The position numbers and the translations under genes were made by a program. 12,218 bases of DNA from Candidatus Omnitrophota bacterium (GTDB lineage: Bacteria > Ratteibacteria > UBA8468 > B48-G9 > JAFGKM01). A model generated the notes under the pieces. The model searched no databases. It was not told the origin of the DNA and was given only the letters and a program-made list of their open reading frames with translations. The DNA lies in assembly GCA_023818785.1 (NCBI GenBank), contig JAMWCO010000031.1:1-12218 (forward strand). Direction: 5' to 3'. Below are positions 7,361 through 11,706 of the stretch, piece by piece (the stretch's first letter is position 1; each line of letters opens with the position of its first letter).

Positions 7361-8183
7361 AAAAAATAGATATTAATTTTTTCCCATAAGTTATATAGGT
7401 TTTATATGTAATTTCAGGGTCACCAACCTTACCCTCATGAACAACACTTGCTATATGTGGCTCAATTGAAACAAAAGAATTATAACCAGATTTTTTTAAA
7501 TCCATTAATATTTCTTTTACTTTTGCTTCTCCTTCTCCTGGAAAAGTCGCTTTTTCTTCCTTATCATAATCCTTTATATGAACATACTCAATATATGGTT
7601 TTACTTTCATATAAAAATCCCATGGCTCTACTCCTTTATTATAGTGTAAAACATTCCCTGTATCGTATAAAAGTTTAAAACTTGGAGAATTTATTTCTTT
7701 TACTAATCTAACCATATTTTCAGCACTTAAACCACCCCAACCAGAACAATTTTCATGAACTAAAATTATTTCTTGGTCTTCTGCAATTTTTATTAATTCT
7801 TTCATCCTTCTTATCACTTCTTCAGCCCATCTTTCTTCTTCCCATGGATTATCAGGGTCATTTGGCCAGGACATAACCCTTATATATTTTGTATTAAACC
7901 TTTTCATTCTTGGTATTGCTCTTTTTAACTCATCATAATCCTTCTTAAAGTCACCAGAAATTTTTGTTGCCCAATTTCCTATACAACTTGCAAAACATGA
8001 AACCTTCATTCCACTTTCATTAACTTTCCTATAAACTTCTTCAAATTTTTCATCACTCATCATAGTTAAATTTTCTCCATCAACATTTCTTATTTCCATA
8101 TATTCCCATCCAATTTCTTTATGCGCCTTTATTTGAATTTCAATTGTTTGTCCTGCCTCATCACTAATTCCTGAAAATTTCAT
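7353..8183 (-). CDS. Sugar phosphate isomerase/epimerase-like TIM barrel (xylose isomerase-like)
   Basis: 276 residues, typical for the AP-endonuclease-2/xylose-isomerase-like TIM-barrel superfamily. Members bind a divalent metal with Glu, Asp/His and Glu at the ends of barrel strands and isomerise or epimerise sugars, keto-sugars or inososes. Expected ligands are visible: E144 in LVHENCSGWGG, D174 in LLYDTGN, H202 in VHIKD, and E241 in VSIEPH. The FPGEGE stretch (214-219) after HIKD is typical of the substrate loop. No signal peptide, so cytoplasmic. AAGGAGG (8188-8194) lies 4 nt before ATG and a promoter with extended -10 is at 8205-8233. It is divergent from a second, only distantly similar barrel (8278-9243); the shared promoter region suggests a joint role in using one sugar or polyol. 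The substrate cannot be assigned; family confidence is high, activity low. Confidence 0.88.
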   Translation of the reverse strand: MKFSGISDEAGQTIEIQIKAHKEIGWEYMEIRNVDGENLTMMSDEKFEEVYRKVNESGMKVSCFASCIGNWATKISGDFKKDYDELKRAIPRMKRFNTKYIRVMSWPNDPDNPWEEERWAEEVIRRMKELIKIAEDQEIILVHENCSGWGGLSAENMVRLVKEINSPSFKLLYDTGNVLHYNKGVEPWDFYMKVKPYIEYVHIKDYDKEEKATFPGEGEAKVKEILMDLKKSGYNSFVSIEPHIASVVHEGKVGDPEITYKTYITYGKKLISIFFK

Positions 8184-8204
8184 AAATCCTCCTTTTTTTA
8201 AAAA

Positions 8205-8233
8205 ATTTTAGCAAAAATTTGACAAAAAGTAAA
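8205..8233 (-). promoter_or_regulatory. Promoter of the minus-strand isomerase gene
   Basis: Minus strand: -35 TTTACT (8228-8233), 17-bp spacer, -10 TAAAAT (8205-8210) preceded by TG (TGCTAAAAT). It overlaps the TTGACA of the opposite-strand promoter (8219-8224), so the two divergent genes could compete or share one regulator. Confidence 0.55.
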
Positions 8234-8256
8234 ATTTAAACATAAAATGGTATAAT
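8219..8256 (+). promoter_or_regulatory. Promoter region of the plus-strand isomerase gene
   Basis: Two readings are possible. TTGACA (8219-8224) with TAAAAT (8243-8248) gives an 18-bp spacer. Alternatively a perfect extended -10, TGGTATAAT (8248-8256), works with a poor -35. The leader to ATG 8278 is short and carries AGGAGG (8267-8272). Confidence 0.5.
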
Positions 8257-8277
8257 ATTGAAAAACAGGAGGTTAAA

Positions 8278-9243
8278 ATGAAATTGGGAGTATTTATAGT
8301 TGTTTTTGGTGGTAAAAGTTTGCCTGAAGCGCTTGATAAAATTAAAGAACTTGGCCTTGATGCAGTTGAAGTTGGGACTGGGAATTATCCAGGAGATGCA
8401 TTTTGTAAAGTTGATGAACTTTTAAATGATGAGAAAAAATTAAAAAATTTTAAAAATGAATTTGAGAAAAGGAATCTTGAAATTTCTGCTCTTTCTTGTC
8501 ATGGGAATCCACTTCATCCAAATAAAGAAATTTCAGAAAACCATAGAGAAGTTCAGAGAAAGACAATGCTACTTGCTGAAAAACTTGGGATACCAAGAAT
8601 TATTACATTTTCAGGTTGTCCAGGAGATAATGAAAATGCAAAATATCCAAATTGGGTAACATGTCCATGGCCACCTGATTTTTCAGAAATTCTAAAATGG
8701 CAATGGGAAAAAGTTGTTATACCTTACTGGAAAGAAGAGGTTGAATTTGCAAGAAAACATAATATAAAGGAAATATGTCTTGAGATGCATCCTGGTTTTG
8801 TTGTTTATAATCCAGAGACACTTTTAAAATTAAGGGAGGCAGTTGGTGAAGAAATAGGAGCAAATTTTGACCCAAGTCATTTATTCTGGCAAGGAATTGA
8901 TCCAGTATCAGCAGTGAGAAAACTGAAAGGAGCAATATATCATGTTCATGCAAAAGATACAAAAATAAATCCATATACAACAACTATTAATGGAGTTCTG
9001 GATACAAAATCATATCTTGATGAAGAAAATAGAAGTTGGATATTCAGAACTGTTGGATATGGACATGGATATGAATTCTGGAATGATTTTGTGTCAACAT
9101 TAAGAATGGTTGGATATGATGGTGTTTTAAGTATTGAGCATGAAGATAGTTTAATGAGTGGTGAAGAAGGACTTAAAAAAGCAGTTGAATTCTTGAAGAA
9201 TGTAATCATTAGAGAACCAAAACCTAAAGCATGGTGGACATAA
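8278..9243 (+). CDS. Sugar phosphate isomerase/epimerase family protein (xylose isomerase-like TIM barrel)
   Basis: 321 residues. Barrel strands and metal ligands can be followed: E31 in VEVGTG, E169 with H171 in CLEMHPGF, D198 with H201 in NFDPSHLFWQG, H224 in VHAKD, E287 in LSIEHED. The mid-section FSGCPGD (111-117) and NWVTCPWPPDF (125-135) marks a recognisable subgroup that is longer than the neighbour at 7353-8183. Metal-dependent aldose/ketose or inosose isomerisation or epimerisation is the family role; the substrate is unknown. No signal peptide, so cytoplasmic. AGGAGG (8267-8272) lies 5 nt before ATG. The oxidoreductase gamma subunit follows after 6 bp, so both are probably on one mRNA, though a metabolic link is not obvious. 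The C-terminus (KPKAWWT) is complete. Confidence 0.9.
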   Translation: MKLGVFIVVFGGKSLPEALDKIKELGLDAVEVGTGNYPGDAFCKVDELLNDEKKLKNFKNEFEKRNLEISALSCHGNPLHPNKEISENHREVQRKTMLLAEKLGIPRIITFSGCPGDNENAKYPNWVTCPWPPDFSEILKWQWEKVVIPYWKEEVEFARKHNIKEICLEMHPGFVVYNPETLLKLREAVGEEIGANFDPSHLFWQGIDPVSAVRKLKGAIYHVHAKDTKINPYTTTINGVLDTKSYLDEENRSWIFRTVGYGHGYEFWNDFVSTLRMVGYDGVLSIEHEDSLMSGEEGLKKAVEFLKNVIIREPKPKAWWT

Positions 9244-9249
9244 GAATAA

Positions 9250-9795
9250 ATGGATATAGTAAGAATTGTATTAGGTGGTTCAGGAGGTCAAGGTATTTTA
9301 ACATTAGGAAGATTACTTTCATATAGTGCGATTGAGAAAAAATATGAAGTTTCCTGTCTTCCAACTTATAGCGCAGAAATGAGGGGTGGATATATATATT
9401 GTTTTGTAACAATATCAAAAAAAGAGGGAATTTTTTCTCCATTAAGTGAAAATTGTGATATAGGAGTTTTTTTAAATGATATGTCATATAAAATGTTGAA
9501 AAAATATTTAAAAAAAGAGGCATTTGTAATTTTAAATTCTTCACTTATAAAAAATACTAAAAAAAATGAAAAAAACATTGAAATACCAGCAAGTGAAATT
9601 GCTGAAGAGATAGGAGATATAAGAATTACAAATATGGTTATAGGTGGAGCAGTTTCAAGATTAATTACAGAAAAATTTTTTGATTTTGAAAAAGAAATAT
9701 TGATAAGTCAAATAAATAAAGTAATACAGGATGAAAAGAATATAAAATTATGTGAAGATGGAATAAAAAAGGGTTGGCAATATTTAAAAAAATAA
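9250..9795 (+). CDS. 2-oxoacid:ferredoxin oxidoreductase, gamma subunit (orphan)
   Basis: 181 residues, the normal length of a separate gamma (KorC/VorC/PorG-like) subunit. These enzymes oxidatively decarboxylate 2-oxoacids to acyl-CoA with ferredoxin; the gamma chain completes the complex around the CoA/TPP site. Seen here: GGSGGQG at 9-15, PTYSAEMRGG at 38-47 (family form P-Y-x-x-E-x-RGG), and the ITNMVIGGAV stretch at 126-135. The partner alpha and beta subunits are not within the window on either side, which is unusual since these genes normally cluster. Substrate (pyruvate, 2-oxoglutarate, branched-chain or indolepyruvate) cannot be told. The gene starts 6 bp after the isomerase gene without a good ribosome site, so translation is likely coupled. 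Its stop codon lies at the left boundary of the inverted-repeat cassette: TAA now, TAG if the cassette is removed in silico, with the protein unchanged. Confidence 0.88.
   Translation: MDIVRIVLGGSGGQGILTLGRLLSYSAIEKKYEVSCLPTYSAEMRGGYIYCFVTISKKEGIFSPLSENCDIGVFLNDMSYKMLKKYLKKEAFVILNSSLIKNTKKNEKNIEIPASEIAEEIGDIRITNMVIGGAVSRLITEKFFDFEKEILISQINKVIQDEKNIKLCEDGIKKGWQYLKK
9787..9794. repeat. Left 8-bp direct repeat (possible target-site duplication)
   Basis: AAAAAATA directly outside the left inverted repeat, identical to 10288-10295 directly outside the right one. A/T-only sequence, so chance agreement is possible, but placement is exact at both ends. Confidence 0.5.
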
Positions 9796-9811
9796 AGGAC
9801 TGCCCCCAGAA
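9795..9811 (+). repeat. Left terminal inverted repeat
   Basis: AAGGACTGCCCCCAGAA, the most G+C-rich short stretch in an otherwise A/T-rich gap. It pairs with 10271-10287 with one mismatch (C versus A at position 11). Confidence 0.75.
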
Positions 9812-9841
9812 TTTTATTTATTCTTTTTAAATAAATTTATT

Positions 9842-10243
9842 TTATTTTTTAGGTTTTTCTTTATATTCAGAAATTTTAACAAGAGAAGATTCTCCAGATT
9901 TTGTTTCTTTATAAAAAGCAGTTACTTTTTTCCCTGTTGTAAGTTTTTTTATCGCTTCTTGCATCTTTGGAGTTGTTGCTTTTAATGTAATTTCTGTTCC
10001 ATCTTCTTTTTTAATTTTTATAGTATTTGCAGTTGTATCAATATTTGTAATCTCTCCTACTACTTTCTGAATATTTACTTTCTTTTCACTTGCAGGTTTT
10101 GCAGGAGTTGCTGGCTGTGCTGGAGTTGCTGGTTCAGCAGGAGTTGCTGAAGGTTTTGATTTTTCAGTTTTAGGTTTCTCAGCAGCAAAAAGATAGGAAG
10201 ATACAAACAGGATACAACTTAGAAATGTTATAACTTTTTTCAT
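9842..10243 (-). CDS. Small secreted protein with Ala/Pro/Thr repeat linker, function unknown
   Basis: 133 residues. Residues 1-20 or 1-21 form a signal peptide (MKKVITFLSCILFVSSYLFA, cut near LFA-AE); C10 lacks a proper lipobox, so it is unlikely to be a lipoprotein. A disordered linker follows with three hexapeptide repeats ATPAEP, ATPAQP, ATPAKP at 33-50. Residues about 57-126 (VVGEITNID...TIKIKKEDGTEITLK...LTTGKKVTAFYKE) look like a small all-beta domain of the kind seen in short periplasmic proteins of unknown function. The C-terminus is Lys-rich. AAGGAGGTGA lies just upstream of the ATG, so the start is certain. The gene lies wholly between the inverted repeats at 9795-9811 and 10271-10287. 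It is downstream of, and on the same strand as, the sigma/anti-sigma cluster, and an ECF-like promoter candidate is at 10293-10320. I do not recognise a specific family. Confidence 0.8.
   Translation of the reverse strand: MKKVITFLSCILFVSSYLFAAEKPKTEKSKPSATPAEPATPAQPATPAKPASEKKVNIQKVVGEITNIDTTANTIKIKKEDGTEITLKATTPKMQEAIKKLTTGKKVTAFYKETKSGESSLVKISEYKEKPKK
10094..10147 (-). repeat. Three 18-bp tandem repeats encoding ATPA(E/Q/K)P
   Basis: Three in-frame 18-bp units encode residues 33-50 of the secreted protein. They are nearly identical in the ATPA half and differ in the codon before the last proline. Copy number could vary by slippage. Confidence 0.8.
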
Positions 10244-10270
10244 TATATCTCACCTCCTTTCTTTTTATAT

Positions 10271-10287
10271 TTCTGGTGGCAGTCCTT
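10271..10287 (-). repeat. Right terminal inverted repeat
   Basis: Plus strand TTCTGGTGGCAGTCCTT, the reverse complement of the left repeat with one mismatch. It lies upstream of the ribosome binding site of the secreted-protein gene, so it would be in or near that gene's 5' leader. Confidence 0.75.
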
Positions 10288-10295
10288 AAAAAATA
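10288..10295. repeat. Right 8-bp direct repeat (possible target-site duplication)
   Basis: AAAAAATA, identical to 9787-9794 and directly abutting the right inverted repeat. Confidence 0.5.
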
Positions 10296-10320
10296 GATGA
10301 TTTTAAACTTAAATAAGTTT
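10293..10320 (-). promoter_or_regulatory. ECF-like promoter candidate for the secreted-protein gene
   Basis: Minus strand AAACTT (10315-10320), 16-bp spacer, ATCTAT (10293-10298). The same arrangement, AAACTT-N16-GTCTAT, lies upstream of the ECF sigma gene (11626-11653). ECF sigma factors usually read an AAC-containing -35 and a GTC/TCTA-type -10 with about 16 bp between. The motif lies mostly outside the right inverted repeat, in flanking DNA. The ATG is 49 bp downstream. Confidence 0.35.
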
Positions 10321-10321
10321 A
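10304..10321. terminator. A/T hairpin between convergent genes, weak terminator candidate
   Basis: TAAACTT-AAAT-AAGTTTA, a perfect 7-bp inverted repeat with a 4-nt loop, overlapping the stop codon of the 10319-10672 gene. No strong T-run follows directly on either strand, and it overlaps the ECF-like -35 motif, so its role is uncertain. Confidence 0.25.
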
Positions 10322-10672
10322 CATATCTCCAAAAATTTCATTATATATCTTCCTCAAATTCTCTCTTTTCTCTTTATCATAATTTAAAAATTCTATATAA
10401 TTTTGAAGCAATAAACTTTTTTCTTCTTTTTCCAGTTGTAAAAAATTATAAAAATTTTCCCATATCTTATTTTTTTCTTTTTCAGGTATTGCAAAGTATA
10501 TTTTATAATTATCAGAAAATTTTTCCTTTTCGTAAATTATCTTTAAATTCTCTGGATAGAGATAATTCTTGACAGGATGCTCTTTTTTATAAAAATATGA
10601 GTAGAAACTAAAAATCATTATTAAAGTTGTTATCACTAAAAAAATATTCAAAATTTTATTTTTTTCATTCAT
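10319..10672 (-). CDS. Membrane-anchored helical protein resembling DUF3106, function unknown
   Basis: 117 residues from the preferred ATG. Residues about 7-26 are hydrophobic (signal anchor), the rest extracytoplasmic. Residues 61-112 show a repeated helix pattern, IPEKEKNKIWENFYNFLQL then YDKEKRENLRKIYNEIF, with E/K-rich turns like the PEER-x-x-L units of DUF3106 and similar to small periplasmic partners encoded beside sigma/anti-sigma pairs. The similarity is by eye and weak. The start at 10672 is chosen because GGAGG (10679-10683) lies 6 nt upstream; the TTG at 10690 in the same frame would put that site inside the gene. It overlaps the anti-sigma gene by 8 bp (ATGAATGA), so the two are translationally coupled and probably act in one envelope-sensing system. 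Confidence 0.75.
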   Translation of the reverse strand: MNEKNKILNIFLVITTLIMIFSFYSYFYKKEHPVKNYLYPENLKIIYEKEKFSDNYKIYFAIPEKEKNKIWENFYNFLQLEKEEKSLLLQNYIEFLNYDKEKRENLRKIYNEIFGDM

Positions 10673-11093
10673 AATCTTCCTCCAATGCAATTATTTCCTT
10701 TAAAGTATCAAGATTTTTAATAATATGATAATCTTTAAAAAGGTGTAGATGTCTTATAAGATTTATTTGGTTTTGAAAGATATTTAAAAAAAGTGTTGTA
10801 AGAATAAATATAATCATAAAAGAAAGAGCAAATTTTTTTATCTTAAATATTCTTAAAAAATGAATTTCTTTATATTCCTCAATTTTCTTCAAAATCTTTT
10901 CTGTAAGAAAATCCCAGTAATTTTGATCTATGTTTCCGTCTTTAAAACATAGAAGTTGGTTTACATATTCTAAATAAGAATTACATTTTTCACATCTTTC
11001 AATATGTTTTTCCATCTCTTCTATTTCTTCAATACTCAATTTATTTTCAACATAAAGAATTATATTATCCTGAAAATTCTTACAATTTTTCAT
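10665..11093 (-). CDS. Anti-sigma factor with N-terminal zinc-finger (zf-HC2) domain
   Basis: 142 residues. The N-terminal domain carries the zinc-binding anti-sigma pattern: C4, then H30-x3-C34-x2-C37 (HIERCEKC). Such domains bind and block region 2/4 of an ECF sigma factor. A single membrane helix spans about 87-107, leaving a short ~35-residue extracytoplasmic tail, so the protein is a membrane-held inhibitor that could release sigma on an envelope signal. Two further cysteines are absent from the motif except C49. The gene overlaps the original 3' end of the sigma frame by 14 bp (sigma frame stop at 11080-11082), the usual coupled layout. GAGG lies 9 nt before the ATG. Because the sigma gene now has an early stop, coupled translation of this gene may be reduced. 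Confidence 0.85.
   Translation of the reverse strand: MKNCKNFQDNIILYVENKLSIEEIEEMEKHIERCEKCNSYLEYVNQLLCFKDGNIDQNYWDFLTEKILKKIEEYKEIHFLRIFKIKKFALSFMIIFILTTLFLNIFQNQINLIRHLHLFKDYHIIKNLDTLKEIIALEEDYE
10679..10683 (-). promoter_or_regulatory. Ribosome binding site that fixes the start of the 10319-10672 gene
   Basis: GGAGG on the minus strand, 6 nt before the ATG at 10672. It lies inside the end of the anti-sigma gene and argues against the upstream TTG at 10690. Confidence 0.7.
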
Positions 11094-11154
11094 TTTTCAA
11101 AACCTCTTTTAATGCTTTAATTCCTCTAAAAAGATGGACTTTTATTGTTCCTTC
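11080..11154 (-). pseudogene. Detached C-terminus of the ECF sigma factor (region 4.2 recognition helix)
   Basis: Directly after the TAA at 11155-11157 the same frame continues with EGTIKVHLFRGIKALKEVL, the classic end of sigma region 4 (normally S-x-GT-V-K-x-x-L-x-RA), then KNEKL and a TAA at 11080-11082. The TAA sits exactly where ECF sigmas normally have Ser; TCA to TAA is one base change. There is no plausible independent start in this piece. Confidence 0.85.
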
Positions 11155-11610
11155 TTAACAATTCATAATTCTTGAAATTTCTTTTATTTTTAAACCATTT
11201 AAGTATTTTAATTCAATTGCTTCTTTTTGATGTGGAGAAAGTTTTTTAAGTGAATTCTTTATTTTTTCTTTAAGATTTTCATAGTCAATAGAACTGGTAT
11301 CCTGGCTTTTTAAACTAATACTATTTTCAAAAATTTGAGAGAATTTTTTATTATAATTTTTCCTAATATATTCTCTTGTCAAATTTAAAGCAATAGTATA
11401 TATCCAGTTTGTAAGGGAATTATATTTTCTCAAATTTTTTATCTTTCTATAAATAATTAGAAATGTTTCTTGAGTTATATCCTCTGCATCCTGTTTATTA
11501 TTTAAAAATTTGTAAGCAATTCCATAAACCATTTTTTCATATTTTTTCACAAGTTCTTCAAATTTTTCTATTCCATTTTCATTCAAAATTTTCTTAACAA
11601 TTTTTTCCAT
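11155..11610 (-). CDS. ECF RNA polymerase sigma factor, truncated in region 4 by in-frame TAA
   Basis: 151 residues before the stop; the frame continues 24 codons further to 11080, giving an ancestral 176-residue ECF sigma. Region 2 covers about 16-85, with DAEDITQETFLIIYRKI (41-57) as the core-binding part and NWIYTIALNLTREYIRK (68-84) as the -10 reading part. Region 4 starts near 117 with LSPHQKEAIELKYLNGLKIKEIS and stops at MNC151, removing the second helix of the helix-turn-helix that reads the -35. As sequenced, the product should be unable to recognise -35 elements normally. A real pseudogene, a sequencing or assembly error, or rare read-through are all possible. The start has no Shine-Dalgarno site; TATAAT ends 9 nt upstream. 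An ECF-like motif AAACTT-N16-GTCTAT in front suggests autoregulation. It heads the minus-strand envelope-signalling cluster. Confidence 0.85.
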   Translation of the reverse strand: MEKIVKKILNENGIEKFEELVKKYEKMVYGIAYKFLNNKQDAEDITQETFLIIYRKIKNLRKYNSLTNWIYTIALNLTREYIRKNYNKKFSQIFENSISLKSQDTSSIDYENLKEKIKNSLKKLSPHQKEAIELKYLNGLKIKEISRIMNC

Positions 11611-11619
11611 AGAGGTTTT

Positions 11620-11653
11620 ATTATAATAGACCCTATTTTTGAAAAAAAAGTTT
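11620..11653 (-). promoter_or_regulatory. Upstream region of the sigma gene: ECF-like motif and TATAAT
   Basis: Minus strand: AAACTT (11648-11653), 16-bp spacer, GTCTAT (11626-11631), the spacing expected for an ECF promoter and matched upstream of the gene at 9842-10243. Overlapping it, TATAAT (11620-11625) could be a housekeeping -10, though its -35 is only a T-run. The AAACTT overlaps the first bases of the rtcB -35 on the other strand. Confidence 0.4.
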
Positions 11654-11680
11654 ACATTCCCTTATTTTATGAGGTATAAT
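11651..11680 (+). promoter_or_regulatory. Promoter of rtcB
   Basis: -35 TTTACA (11651-11656), 18-bp spacer, -10 TATAAT (11675-11680). The ATG at 11707 is 26 nt further on, with only a weak AAGG (11691-11694) in between. Confidence 0.55.
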
Positions 11681-11706
11681 ACACAAAAATAAGGCAGAAA
11701 TCAAAA

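Larger units (their letters stand above)
9795..10287. mobile_element. 493-bp inverted-repeat-bounded segment, possible non-autonomous insertion cassette
   Basis: Left end AAGGACTGCCCCCAGAA (9795-9811); right end, read inwards on the minus strand, AAGGACTGCCACCAGAA (10271-10287): 16 of 17 bases match. An 8-bp direct repeat AAAAAATA flanks the ends exactly (9787-9794 and 10288-10295), the layout left by many DDE transposases. The segment sits between two convergent genes; joining the flanks at one repeat copy leaves the oxidoreductase frame ending ...YLKK-TAG and a gap of about 24 bp to the opposite gene. There is no transposase inside, only one small secreted-protein gene, so this would be a MITE-like element or mobile insertion cassette moved in trans. 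Alternatives: a chance pair, or paired regulatory/terminator sites around a resident gene. Confidence 0.5.

Noticed and set aside
7358..7381. A-tract/T-tract inverted repeat between the convergent TPR and isomerase genes as a terminator
   Set aside because: The stem is only A-T pairs, imperfect, and lies in the coding end of the isomerase gene; such tracts are common by chance in this DNA.
8219..8256. TTGACA paired with the TATAAT at 8251-8256
   Set aside because: The spacer would be 26 bp, far outside the working range; TTGACA fits the TAAAAT at 8243-8248 instead.
8456..9544. Several open frames inside or antisense to the isomerase and gamma-subunit genes
   Set aside because: They have low-complexity composition, no ribosome sites and no family motifs, and overlap strongly supported genes.
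9801..9810. CTGCCCCCAG in the left inverted repeat as a stand-alone hairpin terminator
   Set aside because: Only three base pairs (CTG/CAG) can form locally; the long-range match to 10271-10287 is far better.
9816..9836. ATTTATT-loop-AATAAAT hairpin followed by T-rich DNA as a terminator of the gamma-subunit gene
   Set aside because: A 7-bp all-A/T stem would be too unstable, and the downstream T-run is interrupted.
10673..10690. Upstream TTG start (10690) for the helical-protein gene
   Set aside because: The GGAGG at 10679-10683 is correctly spaced for the ATG at 10672 and would be inside the gene if the TTG were used.
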